Source: JBBAFM01 sp041655415 (GTDB lineage: Bacteria > Bacillota > Clostridia > Peptostreptococcales > JAAYPU01). From it: a DNA stretch of 28,743 nucleotides. The stretch covers positions 1-28,743 of the forward strand of contig CAYSBC010000023.1 of NCBI GenBank assembly GCA_964429195.1, read 5' to 3'. Position numbers and translations under genes: made by a program. Shown here in pieces: positions 16,969 to 25,459 of the stretch. Below the pieces are notes generated by a model, which saw only the letters and a program-made list of their open reading frames with translations, was not told the DNA's origin and ran no database searches. The first letter of the stretch is position 1; each line of letters starts with the position of its first letter.

Positions 16969-17001
16969 TGATAGGTCATTGTCTTATACCCAATTCAGCT
17001 A
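16958..17001 (-). terminator. Terminator overlapping two convergent coding ends
   Basis: TAGCTGAAT (16958-16966) and ATTCAGCTA (16993-17001) form a 9-bp stem that lies inside the last codons of gerKB on one side and of the sigma-54 regulator on the other. On the minus strand it is followed by GTTTTTTCTTTTTC, a good T run. On the plus strand AATTTTC follows. The 26-nt loop is long. Confidence 0.5.
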
Positions 17002-18007
17002 ATTTTCTGTAAAGAGTTGCTCTGCTAATACCTAAGTCGTCTGCTATTTGTTTTTTTGCTTTTTGGCTATTGCCATATTCTTCAAGCTTTTTAAGGATTA
17101 TTTTTCTTTCAAAGATTTTTAACTGCTCACTTAAAGTTAAATTCAATCCCATACCGACATCCAGCTTTTTGCTTTTCTTCAAAATCTTCAAAGGAACGTC
17201 CTCTCTACTTATCTCATGACACGAAGTCATATTGACACCAAATTCTATTGCATTTTCAAGTTCTCGAACATTCCCCGGCCAAGAATAGTCTTTATAGACC
17301 TCTATGACTTCATTCGTAAAACTTGTGACATTTTTGTTTAGTAAGCTTGAATACTTTTCAAGAAAAAATTTCATAAGAAGAAATATATCTTCTTCCCTAT
17401 CCCTTAAAGGGGGTATAACTAAGGGTATTACACTTAACCGATAGTAAAGATCCTCTCTGAATCTTCCATCCCTTATCATAGCCTCTAGATTTTTGTTGGT
17501 AGCTGCAAGGATACGTACATCCACACAGATCGTTCGATTGCCCCCAACTCTTTCAAAAGCTTTGTTTTGAATAACATGAAGAAGCTTAACCTGAAGGTGT
17601 AAAGGCATGTCGCCTATCTCATCTAAAAATATTGTTCCAGCATCGGCTAATTCAAACTTCCCCATCTTGCCTTTTTCGCTAGCTCCCGTAAAGGCTCCCC
17701 TCTCATAACCAAAAAGCTCACTCTCAAGCAGGTTTTCTGGTATGGCTCCACAATTTACGGTGACAAAAGCATTTTTAGCTCGGCTACCGGCATAGTGAAT
17801 AGATTTGGCAAACATGCCTTTGCCCGTGCCACTTTCACCGGTAATCAATACTGTTGATTTTCCTCCGGCTGTCGACAAGGCCTGTTTTTTAATTTTTATT
17901 ATCGTTTGACTCTGCCCAATAATATCATCAAATGTGTTTTTATGTTCATCCTCTTCATGAGCAGACCCTTGCTGACCGGCTTTTGATGCTTGAGAAAGTA
18001 TCTCCAT
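16976..18007 (-). CDS. Sigma-54-dependent activator without a sensory domain
   Basis: This 343-residue protein is a bacterial enhancer-binding protein. The AAA+ core (about 28-265) has Walker A GESGTGKG (57-64), the sigma-54 contact loop GAFTGA (104-109), Walker B TIFLDEIGDM (125-134) and the arginine-finger region RFREDLYYRL. A Fis-type helix-turn-helix closes the protein (IADDLGISRATLYRKLAELG). Only a 25-residue polar N-terminus precedes the core, so there is no PAS, GAF, ACT or receiver domain. An in-frame TAG just before the ATG, plus AGGAGGAGGAAG, rule out a longer start. PspF is a known sensorless relative, controlled by a partner protein. It follows pyrE by 48 bp in the same direction and is probably transcribed with the pyr operon. 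Its targets are unknown; I saw no convincing -24/-12 promoter here by eye. Confidence 0.92.
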   Translation of the reverse strand: MEILSQASKAGQQGSAHEEDEHKNTFDDIIGQSQTIIKIKKQALSTAGGKSTVLITGESGTGKGMFAKSIHYAGSRAKNAFVTVNCGAIPENLLESELFGYERGAFTGASEKGKMGKFELADAGTIFLDEIGDMPLHLQVKLLHVIQNKAFERVGGNRTICVDVRILAATNKNLEAMIRDGRFREDLYYRLSVIPLVIPPLRDREEDIFLLMKFFLEKYSSLLNKNVTSFTNEVIEVYKDYSWPGNVRELENAIEFGVNMTSCHEISREDVPLKILKKSKKLDVGMGLNLTLSEQLKIFERKIILKKLEEYGNSQKAKKQIADDLGISRATLYRKLAELGIRQ

Positions 18008-18055
18008 GGCTACTTCCTCCTCCTCTTTTCACTATTTAAATAACAGAAAATGTTG

Positions 18056-18634
18056 TTACTTCATATTTCTGCTTCCTGGTTTTACTAGTTCCATATCTTT
18101 CTGGCATAGAGGACATTCTTCTTTATCATAGGTCGCAATGTCTAGTGCAATAGCAGCGTATAAAGGTAAGCCAAATTGATCTTGATCGGCTTTACTTCTT
18201 CGGTCTATGATACAAGTAGCGCCTACTACCTTGCCACCCCATTCCTCCAGAAGCTTCTTAACTTCCATCGTCGATTTTCCTGTTGTAATGACATCCTCTG
18301 CAATCATAATTTTTGCCCCGGGAGTTATCGAAAATCCTCTTCTCAATGTCATCTCTCCATCGACTCTTTCAGCAAATATGGTTTCCTTTCCAACTTGTCT
18401 ACCCAGTTCATAAGCAACCCTAATGCCTCCCATAGCAGGTCCAACTATTAAATCAAAATCCACATCCTTTATTTGCTCAGCTATACTTTTTACTACTTCT
18501 GCCGCCTTTTCAGGGAATCGCATGACTTTTTCACATTGTACATAACCGTCGCTATGCTTTCCTGATGATAGTAAAAAGTGACCTTGTAAAAACGCATCTG
18601 ACTTTTTAAGTATTTGTAGAATTCCTTCGCTCAT
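18056..18634 (-). CDS. pyrE: Orotate phosphoribosyltransferase
   Basis: It transfers orotate to PRPP to form OMP, the fifth step of UMP synthesis. The type I PRTase fold shows the hood region SSGKHSDGYVQCEKV and the PRPP motif IMIAEDVITTGKST (about residues 109-122). The length (192 residues) is normal for the clostridial long form, which ends in a Cys-rich tail (ECPLCQKDMELVKPGS). GAGGAGGA precedes the ATG at 18634. It lies 41 bp after carB and is the last biosynthetic gene of the operon. Confidence 0.95.
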   Translation of the reverse strand: MSEGILQILKKSDAFLQGHFLLSSGKHSDGYVQCEKVMRFPEKAAEVVKSIAEQIKDVDFDLIVGPAMGGIRVAYELGRQVGKETIFAERVDGEMTLRRGFSITPGAKIMIAEDVITTGKSTMEVKKLLEEWGGKVVGATCIIDRRSKADQDQFGLPLYAAIALDIATYDKEECPLCQKDMELVKPGSRNMK

Positions 18635-18675
18635 AAATCCTCCTCTTGTACTTTATTCAATGTTGATCTTCATTT

Positions 18676-21600
18676 TTAATATTCATCTAATGCAATGACA
18701 GGACATTCCTTTTCATTAAGGTTTTTAGATAAAAGGTTAATCACTTCTTGCCCCTTGTCAAGGGATGTGATGATTTCTACACCGGATTCGATGGCTGCAC
18801 GCCTGATCAAGAAACCGTCCCTTTTCGAATCGTTACCCTTGGTTGGTGTATTAAAGGCTATATCAATCATACCACTTCGGATAGCATCAAGTATATTAGG
18901 AACTCCTTCACTAATTTTTTTAACCTCAATAGCCTCTATGCCTAAGTCTTTAAGATACTCTGCTGTATTGTGTGTTGCTATAAAACGATAATTCATATCC
19001 TTCATTTGCATGATTGTAGGTAGAAATCTTTCCTTATCCTTAGGCTTCAGGGTTAACAAAATGCTTCTTTCTTTAGGTGCTAAGTCCATTCCGGCCCCTA
19101 AAAGTCCCTTATAGAGTGCCTCTTCATAGGTGTTGCCTACGCCTAAAACCTCACCTGTAGAGCGCATTTCAGGCCCCAGGCTTACTTCAACGTTAGGTAA
19201 TTTTTCAGTAGAAAAAACTGGAACCTTGACGGATACAATACTAGGATCTTTGTAAATATCTAAGCCATAGCCTAAGTCCTTGAGCCTTTCCCCAAGCATG
19301 CATTTTACAGCCAAATCAATAACAGGAACCTTGGATACCTTCGTAATATAAGGTACTGTTCTACTCGAACGCGGATTCACTTCAATAACATAGAGCTCTC
19401 CTCTATATTCAATAAACTGAATGTTAATCATTCCGGATACTTTGAGTGCTCTTGCAATAAGCTTCGTATAATCCAGTATTTTTTTCTTAATCTCCTCACT
19501 GATGCCTGGAGGAGGATATATGCTGATGCTATCTCCCGAATGAACCCCTGCGACCTCTAAATGCTGCATGATCCCCGGGATAAGGATATCTTCTCCATCG
19601 GATATAGCATCGACCTCTATCTCAATGCCATCCAAATACTTATCAATGAGTATAGGGTCTTTACCATTTTTCCCAAATGCATTTAAAAGATAATATTCCA
19701 ATTCTTTATCTTCCCAGCATATTTCCATACCCTGTCCTCCAAGGACGTAGGATGGACGAACCAAAACCGGGTAACCTAATTCTGCAGCTTCATCAAGTCC
19801 TTCTTGCAATGTCAATATGCCCTTACCCTGAGGTCTTTTAATATTGAGTTCTTCTAGGATAGCATCAAATCTTTTTCTATCTTCTGCGATATCAATGCTA
19901 TCAGGGGACGTTCCTAAAACAGGAATATTCATTTCCTCAAGAAATCTTGCAAGTTTTATAGCTGTTTGTCCTCCAAATTGAAGGATGACGCCCAGTGGTT
20001 TTTCTTTTTCAATAATACTCAAGGTATCCTCTTCTGTTAAAGGCTCAAAGTAGAGTTTATCGGATGTATTAAAATCTGTGCTGACTGTTTCAGGATTATT
20101 GTTAATGATGATGGTTTCAATATCCATTTTCTCTAAGGCTTTAATACAGCGCACACTGCAGTAATCAAATTCAATACCTTGACCTATCCTTATAGGCCCA
20201 GAGCCTAAAACAATCACCTTTTTCCTGTCCGTAACCTCTACTTCATCTTGTTCCTCATAGGTCGAGTAATAATAAGGTGATACGGCTTCAAATTCACCTG
20301 CACATGTATCCACCATTTTGTAAACCGGGTTGATGTTGAACATCTTTCTTCTTTCGTAGATATCATTCGGTTTTACACCCATTAAATTCGCGATTCCCTT
20401 GTCGGAAAACCCTCTTTTCTTCAGGGATAAGAGTTTTTCCTTCGTTAAATCATCCAAATCGATTTTTTTAAGCTCCTCCTCTTGTTCCACTATCCATTTG
20501 AATTTATTGATAAAGAATTGATCAATGCCCGTCATTTCGGCAGCCTTATTGACCCGATAATTTCTTCTGAGCATTTCACAAAGATCAAATATTCTTTCGT
20601 CATCAGGTGCATGGACTCTTTTCTTGAGTTCCTCTAAGGAACGCTTTTTTGAAGGGGTATGCTCCATGGAATACTTGCCTATCTCCAATGATCTAATTCC
20701 CTTTAAAAAGGCTTCTTCAAAATTACTTCCAAGGGCCATGACTTCACCCGTTGCCATCATCTTTGTTCCTAAAGCTCTATTGGCTCCGTAGAATTTATCA
20801 AATGGCCATTTAGGAATCTTGACAACCACATAATCAAGGGCAGGCTCAAAATAGGCCGATGTTTTTCCGGTGACCACATTTTTTATCTCATCAAGATTGT
20901 AGCCTAAAGCAATCTTCGTTGCCACTTTTGCTATGGGATAGCCTGTAGCCTTCGACGCTAATGCTGAAGACCTGCTTACTCTTGGATTGATTTCAATAAC
21001 CGCATATTCATAGCTGTTTGGATTCAATGCAAATTGGATATTGCATCCTCCCTGAATACCCACTCTGCTGACAATATCAAGTGAAGCCTTCCGCAGCATC
21101 TGGTATTCCTTATCCGCTAAGGTTTGGCTTGGAGCCACGACAATACTGTCTCCTGTGTGGATACCTACCGGCTCAATGTTTTCCATACAGCACACTGCAA
21201 TACAGTTCCCATTACCATCTCTTATGGCTTCAAATTCTATTTCCTTCCAGCCTTTGATGCTTTTTTCTAAAAGAACCTGGCCTACTCTGCTAAGTTGTAA
21301 ACCTTGGTCCAATATTTCTTTAAGGGCTTCTTCATCTTCTGCTATTCCTCCGCCCGTACCGCCAAGTGTATAGGCAGGTCTTACTACGACAGGATAGCCA
21401 ATTTTTTGCGCAAATTCCAGACCGTTGACTTCATCTCGGACAATTTGGCTCTCTGCCATAGGCTGGCCGATTTCATTCATAACATTTTTAAATATTTCCC
21501 TGTCTTCGCCATCCTTAATAGCTTCTATGGGAGTGCCTATCACATTGACATTGTACTTTGCAAGCAGACCACTGTCATGAAGCTCTACGGCAACGTTCAA

Positions 21601-21885
21601 TCCGGTCTGGCCTCCCATTCCGGCTAAAAGGCTATCCGGCCTTTCTTTCTCTATAATTTTTTCTATGAATTCGATTGTAAGAGGTTCGATATATACTTTA
21701 TCCGCTGTTTCCTTATCAGTCATAATAGTAGCCGGATTGCTGTTGATTAAAACCGTTTCAATGCCCTCTTCCTTTAAGGCTTGACAAGCCTGTGTTCCCG
21801 AATAATCAAACTCTGCAGCCTGACCTATGACAATAGGACCTGAGCCTATGACCAATACTTTTTTTATCTCGTCCTTTTTAGGCAT
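18676..21885 (-). CDS. carB: Carbamoyl phosphate synthase large subunit
   Basis: It makes carbamoyl phosphate from bicarbonate, two ATP and ammonia normally delivered by CarA through a tunnel. The two ATP-grasp halves are complete: half one has VVVRPAYTLGGTGGGIA and VIEINPRVSRSSALASK, half two has VLVRPSYVLGGQGMEI and VIEVNPRSSRTVPYITK. An oligomerisation region lies between them, and a C-terminal MGS-like allosteric domain (about 930-1065) ends the protein. I chose ATG at 21885 (1069 residues), six bases after AAGGAAGG; its opening MPKKDEIKKVLVIGSGPIVI aligns with E. coli CarB. An upstream TTG at 21909 is rejected. It overlaps carA by 8 bp. The synthetase active sites appear intact, in contrast to the glutaminase site of CarA. 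Confidence 0.96.
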   Translation of the reverse strand: MPKKDEIKKVLVIGSGPIVIGQAAEFDYSGTQACQALKEEGIETVLINSNPATIMTDKETADKVYIEPLTIEFIEKIIEKERPDSLLAGMGGQTGLNVAVELHDSGLLAKYNVNVIGTPIEAIKDGEDREIFKNVMNEIGQPMAESQIVRDEVNGLEFAQKIGYPVVVRPAYTLGGTGGGIAEDEEALKEILDQGLQLSRVGQVLLEKSIKGWKEIEFEAIRDGNGNCIAVCCMENIEPVGIHTGDSIVVAPSQTLADKEYQMLRKASLDIVSRVGIQGGCNIQFALNPNSYEYAVIEINPRVSRSSALASKATGYPIAKVATKIALGYNLDEIKNVVTGKTSAYFEPALDYVVVKIPKWPFDKFYGANRALGTKMMATGEVMALGSNFEEAFLKGIRSLEIGKYSMEHTPSKKRSLEELKKRVHAPDDERIFDLCEMLRRNYRVNKAAEMTGIDQFFINKFKWIVEQEEELKKIDLDDLTKEKLLSLKKRGFSDKGIANLMGVKPNDIYERRKMFNINPVYKMVDTCAGEFEAVSPYYYSTYEEQDEVEVTDRKKVIVLGSGPIRIGQGIEFDYCSVRCIKALEKMDIETIIINNNPETVSTDFNTSDKLYFEPLTEEDTLSIIEKEKPLGVILQFGGQTAIKLARFLEEMNIPVLGTSPDSIDIAEDRKRFDAILEELNIKRPQGKGILTLQEGLDEAAELGYPVLVRPSYVLGGQGMEICWEDKELEYYLLNAFGKNGKDPILIDKYLDGIEIEVDAISDGEDILIPGIMQHLEVAGVHSGDSISIYPPPGISEEIKKKILDYTKLIARALKVSGMINIQFIEYRGELYVIEVNPRSSRTVPYITKVSKVPVIDLAVKCMLGERLKDLGYGLDIYKDPSIVSVKVPVFSTEKLPNVEVSLGPEMRSTGEVLGVGNTYEEALYKGLLGAGMDLAPKERSILLTLKPKDKERFLPTIMQMKDMNYRFIATHNTAEYLKDLGIEAIEVKKISEGVPNILDAIRSGMIDIAFNTPTKGNDSKRDGFLIRRAAIESGVEIITSLDKGQEVINLLSKNLNEKECPVIALDEY

Positions 21886-22945
21886 TTTTTCCTTCCTTTC
21901 CGGATTCAATACATTGAATTAATTCATCAAATACATATTCCGTGTCCTGAGGTCCCGCACCGGGTTGAAATTGCACACTGTAAATTGAATAGTCTTCATG
22001 TTTTATCCCTTGAATTGTATTATCATTGAGACTTACAAAAGTTACTTCTGCTCCGTCAGGTTTCTCATCGAGAGCATAACTGTTGTTTTGGCTTGTCATC
22101 ATCAGTCTATTTCTCTTTATATCTCTTATGGCATGAGCTGAACCCCTATGCCCTAATTTTAATTTTTTAATTCTACCTCCAAGGGCAATAGCGATTAACT
22201 GATGCCCTAAGCCTACTCCCATGATTGGTTTCTTTCCCAGAACCTCTTTTATTCCACGGATGACATCTGTTAGATGCATCGGATCGCCAGGTCCTCCGGA
22301 TAAAAATATGGCATCATATTTATCCAGCAGCCATTCATCTGGCTTCGTATCATGGGGAAGAAGGGTTATTTGAAAACCTCTTTTTCTAAAAGCCTCCAAT
22401 AAGCTTTTTTTAATGCCTAAATCGATGACAGCAATGTGTTCACGTTCTCCCGGAATCTCAACTTTTTCTTGGACACTAACCTGCTTCACTGCATCTTTAT
22501 ATGAAAAATTAGCTATGCGCTCTTTGATTTGTGATTTTGTTAATTGCTTGAATGAGATGATGCCGCTCATCGTTCCTTCATCTCTTAAAATTTTCGTCAA
22601 GGCCCTTGTATCAATGCCCTCGATTGCTGGTATTTTATTCTGATCCAAAAAACTATCCAATTCCATCTCACATCTGAAATTGTTAGGCATGATGCTTCGG
22701 TCTTTTACGACGAGGCCCTTCACTTTAATGCCATCCGATTCCGAATCCTCTAAGTTGACCCCATAATTACCTATTAAAGGGTAGGTCATCGTAAGTATCT
22801 GCCCAAAACAAGCTGGATCGGTTAAGATTTCTTGATACCCTATCATACTTGTGTTCAACACAACTTCACCGGTAGTTTCTTCTAAATGCCCAAATGCTTT
22901 TCCCTTAAAGACATGGCCATTTTTTAAATATAGATATGCATCCAT
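21878..22945 (-). CDS. carA: Carbamoyl phosphate synthase small subunit with a lost glutaminase triad
   Basis: The 355-residue protein has the normal CarA layout: an N-terminal domain unique to CarA (1-130) and a class I glutamine amidotransferase domain (about 168-345) with FLSGGPGDP. The glutaminase site is dismantled. The nucleophile Cys (E. coli Cys269, in GICLGHQ) is Gly245 in GVGLGHQ, codon GGC. The catalytic His and Glu (His353, Glu355, in HPEASPGP) are Gln327 and Gly329 in FQPGAGPQD, with two residues deleted there. Glutamine-binding positions also differ: Ser47 to Ala45, and the QNHGF stretch is QNNSY (287-290). The GGNHP loop reads GSAHA. The reading frame is unbroken, with AGGAGG before ATG 22945. 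I infer a structural or allosteric subunit for an ammonia-using synthetase, as in mammalian CPS I, where the Cys is also lost. Confidence 0.95.
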   Translation of the reverse strand: MDAYLYLKNGHVFKGKAFGHLEETTGEVVLNTSMIGYQEILTDPACFGQILTMTYPLIGNYGVNLEDSESDGIKVKGLVVKDRSIMPNNFRCEMELDSFLDQNKIPAIEGIDTRALTKILRDEGTMSGIISFKQLTKSQIKERIANFSYKDAVKQVSVQEKVEIPGEREHIAVIDLGIKKSLLEAFRKRGFQITLLPHDTKPDEWLLDKYDAIFLSGGPGDPMHLTDVIRGIKEVLGKKPIMGVGLGHQLIAIALGGRIKKLKLGHRGSAHAIRDIKRNRLMMTSQNNSYALDEKPDGAEVTFVSLNDNTIQGIKHEDYSIYSVQFQPGAGPQDTEYVFDELIQCIESGKEGKNA

Positions 22946-22956
22946 TTAATTACCTC

Positions 22957-23859
22957 CTAGATTATGCCTCTTATCTCCTCTAAACTTTTTAACCCTTCAA
23001 CCTGCATATATTCTTTTAGATCCTCAATGATTGTCCTTCCAGCATCAAGCTCTACAAGATTAGCTGTCCCAACCTGGACAAGCTGGGCACCTGCCATCAT
23101 AAATTCCACCACATCCCTGTAATTGCTGATGCCTCCAATTCCCATAACAGGAATATTGACGTTATTACAGACTTCATGGACCATCCGTAGGGCAATGGGT
23201 TTAATCGCCGGACCTGATAAGCCCGCATAAAGGTTCTGAAATACCGGTTTTCTTTTTTTTATATCAATGGCTAGGGCTCTTATCGTATTAATGAGAGACA
23301 AGCCATCAGCTCCTGCGTATTCGCAAGCCTGTGCAACCCTTATTATATCTTCTGCATTAGGCGAAAGCTTAACCACCAAAGGATGCTTTGTTACTTTTCT
23401 GACCTTCGAAACGATATCTCCGGCTCCACTATCGGTTAACCCAAAGGCCATGCATCCTTCTTTTACATTGGGACAGGAAATATTCAATTCAATCATATCT
23501 ATTTCTAGTTCATTAAAATACTCTACTGCCTCCAGGTATTCTTCTTCCGTAGACCCACCTATATTGATAATAATATTGGTGTTTAATGATTTCATAAAGT
23601 CTAGTTCATCCTCTATAAAACTCCTTACCCCCGGGTTCTCAAGTCCTATGCTATTCATGATGCCCATAGGAGTTTCCCAAATTCTTATGCCTTCATTGCC
23701 TTCTTTTTTATGGAGAGTAAGGCCTTTGCTTGCTATCCCGCCAAGTATTCCCAGATCATATATCTTTGAATATTCCCTTCCAAATCCAAAGGTTCCTGAG
23801 GCTGCTACAATGGGATTTTTAAAGTTGATACCACAAAATTTAACACTTGTATTCACCAT
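22957..23859 (-). CDS. pyrD: Dihydroorotate dehydrogenase B, catalytic subunit
   Basis: This FMN TIM-barrel enzyme oxidises dihydroorotate to orotate. It is class 1B, which passes electrons through PyrK to NAD. Visible motifs are AASGTFGFG, the catalytic Cys in ELNISCPNVKEG, LVVKLSPN and GIGGISNYRDVVEFMMAGA. I start it at ATG 23859 (300 residues), with GAGGAGG a few bases upstream; two further Met codons upstream would lengthen the N-terminus by 12 residues and are not supported. The first 20 bases overlap the end of pyrK, so translation of the two subunits is probably coupled. It is 11 bp upstream of carA. Confidence 0.95.
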   Translation of the reverse strand: MVNTSVKFCGINFKNPIVAASGTFGFGREYSKIYDLGILGGIASKGLTLHKKEGNEGIRIWETPMGIMNSIGLENPGVRSFIEDELDFMKSLNTNIIINIGGSTEEEYLEAVEYFNELEIDMIELNISCPNVKEGCMAFGLTDSGAGDIVSKVRKVTKHPLVVKLSPNAEDIIRVAQACEYAGADGLSLINTIRALAIDIKKRKPVFQNLYAGLSGPAIKPIALRMVHEVCNNVNIPVMGIGGISNYRDVVEFMMAGAQLVQVGTANLVELDAGRTIIEDLKEYMQVEGLKSLEEIRGII

Positions 23860-24553
23860 AGTAAACCTCCTCTCCTGAGAAAACCGGACCATCATGACAT
23901 ACTTTTTTATTACCGGCCTTTGTTTTACATGTACATGCTAAGCAAGCCCCTATACCGCAGCCCATTCTGCTTTCCTTGGATACATAGATCTTAATACCCT
24001 TATCTATGCATGCCTTTGTTAACTTTTCCATCATGATATCAGGTCCACATGTTAATATCACATCATACTTCCCAACATCGATATAATCGGTTATGAAACC
24101 CCCTATATTATAGATAAAGTTATCGCAGCTTTTTTCCCAAAGTTCTTTTAAAAACATATCACCTGAAAAACCCAAGTACATATCTACAAGGCTCACTTCT
24201 TCTTTTTCTCTAAGCTTTTTACTTGTCTCATATAAAGGTGGTATTCCTACACCGCCACCAACTAAGGCTATTTTTCCTGTAACCTCCGGGAAGCCATTAC
24301 CATAGGGTCCTTTTATATCTAAGGTCTGTCCGGGAATCATCTTTGAGATTAATTCAGTACCCTCTCCCACTACCTGATAGATAAAAGAAATAGAATTTTC
24401 ATCAATAGAAAATATGCTAATCGGTCTTCGGAGAAGCGGATATTCTCCGGCTTTAATCATATAAAACTGACCGGGGTTTCCTTCGAATTTTCCCTCTATC
24501 TCAATCCAATAGATATGTTGTCCTATTTTTTCATTTTTTAAAATTAAAGCCAT
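23840..24553 (-). CDS. pyrK: Dihydroorotate dehydrogenase B, electron transfer subunit
   Basis: This 237-residue FAD and [2Fe-2S] protein carries electrons from the PyrD flavin to NAD+. The FAD-binding region shows LLRRPISIFSID, the NAD region shows IALVGGGVGIPPLYE, and the cluster cysteines stand near the end in SRMGCGIGACLACTCKT and a further VCHDGP. I chose ATG 24553, with AAAGGAGA upstream (opening MALILKNEKIG), over a start 45 bases earlier inside pyrF. It overlaps pyrF by 10 bp and pyrD by 20 bp. Confidence 0.94.
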   Translation of the reverse strand: MALILKNEKIGQHIYWIEIEGKFEGNPGQFYMIKAGEYPLLRRPISIFSIDENSISFIYQVVGEGTELISKMIPGQTLDIKGPYGNGFPEVTGKIALVGGGVGIPPLYETSKKLREKEEVSLVDMYLGFSGDMFLKELWEKSCDNFIYNIGGFITDYIDVGKYDVILTCGPDIMMEKLTKACIDKGIKIYVSKESRMGCGIGACLACTCKTKAGNKKVCHDGPVFSGEEVYYGEYKC

Positions 24554-25401
24554 TTTAATATATCTCCTTTCATATCTAAAACAGCTTGTCTTGCGCATTC
24601 TGCAAAGCTTTCTCCTTCATTGATGCCTTTATGGGCCCCTATGACACCTCTGGAAGAGCTGACGATACCACACATCTCCTCACCTATCATGTCTGCGGCA
24701 TCTTTACCATTACCCCCTTGAGCTCCATAACCAGGTATCAGATAAAATAACCCCTTGCATTCATCTTTAATCTTCTTAAATTCTTCAGGATAGGTAAGTC
24801 CAACGACACCACCTAATGCGGAGAATCCGCTTCTGCCTACAAAGCTTTCTCCCCAGGTTTTTATTTTACTCCCTACCTTTAAGTAGAGCTCTTTTCCATC
24901 CACCATGCTTTCTTGAAAATCTTCAGATCCAATATTCGATGTTTTGATAAGTACAAAAGCACCTTTTTGACCGGATTCAAAATACTTATTGTAAGGACTG
25001 ATAGAATCGCATCCCATGTAGGGATTTAATGTAATAAAATCCGCTTCAAAGTCGCCTTCAAAATGTCCTTTGCCGTACATTTCAGCTGTGGATGAGATAT
25101 CCCCTCTTTTAACATCCCCTATAGAGATTCCATTTTTACTTTTTATATATTGAACCGTTTTGGAATAGGCTAACATACCGTCAAGTCCAAAGGCCTCATA
25201 ACATGCTATTTGAGGTTTAAAGCATGCACACTCATCCAGCGTTGCGTCGATAATCATTTTATTGAACTCGAATATTTTTTCTCCCATACTCCAATCTTTC
25301 TTCATGAGATATTCCGGCAAAAGTTCTTCCCGAGGATCCAGCCCTATGCATACAGGCCCATTTTTTAATACTCGTTCATAAAGTTTATCTATAATCATCA
25401 T
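24544..25401 (-). CDS. pyrF: Orotidine 5'-phosphate decarboxylase (type 2)
   Basis: It decarboxylates OMP to UMP, the last step of the pathway. The 285-residue length and the opening GPVCIGLDPREELLPEY mark the longer type 2 form. The catalytic Lys-Asp set is in SIGDVKRGDISSTAEMYG, and the C-terminal phosphate-binding loop is in VSSSRGVIGAHK. The start is one of two adjacent ATG codons (25401 or 25398), preceded by an AGGCGGGT ribosome site. It follows pyrB by 58 bp and overlaps pyrK. Confidence 0.94.
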   Translation of the reverse strand: MMIIDKLYERVLKNGPVCIGLDPREELLPEYLMKKDWSMGEKIFEFNKMIIDATLDECACFKPQIACYEAFGLDGMLAYSKTVQYIKSKNGISIGDVKRGDISSTAEMYGKGHFEGDFEADFITLNPYMGCDSISPYNKYFESGQKGAFVLIKTSNIGSEDFQESMVDGKELYLKVGSKIKTWGESFVGRSGFSALGGVVGLTYPEEFKKIKDECKGLFYLIPGYGAQGGNGKDAADMIGEEMCGIVSSSRGVIGAHKGINEGESFAECARQAVLDMKGDILKWL

Positions 25402-25459
25402 TTTATTTTACCCGCCTATCTAAATTATTCTTTATTCTTATCGATTTTAAAACTTTTAT

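Noticed and set aside
21886..21909. Upstream TTG start for carB
   Set aside because: The ATG at 21885 has the ribosome site and aligns with the usual CarB opening.
21878..22945. CarA changes as simple sequencing error or pseudogene
   Set aside because: Three separate catalytic codons, a two-residue deletion and several binding-site changes occur in an unbroken frame with normal start and stop, which does not fit random error or decay.
23267..23878. 203-codon plus-strand ORF opposite pyrD
   Set aside because: It is antisense to a clear pyrD gene, has no ribosome site, and its low-complexity Ser/Leu/Ile composition is what an opposite frame gives.
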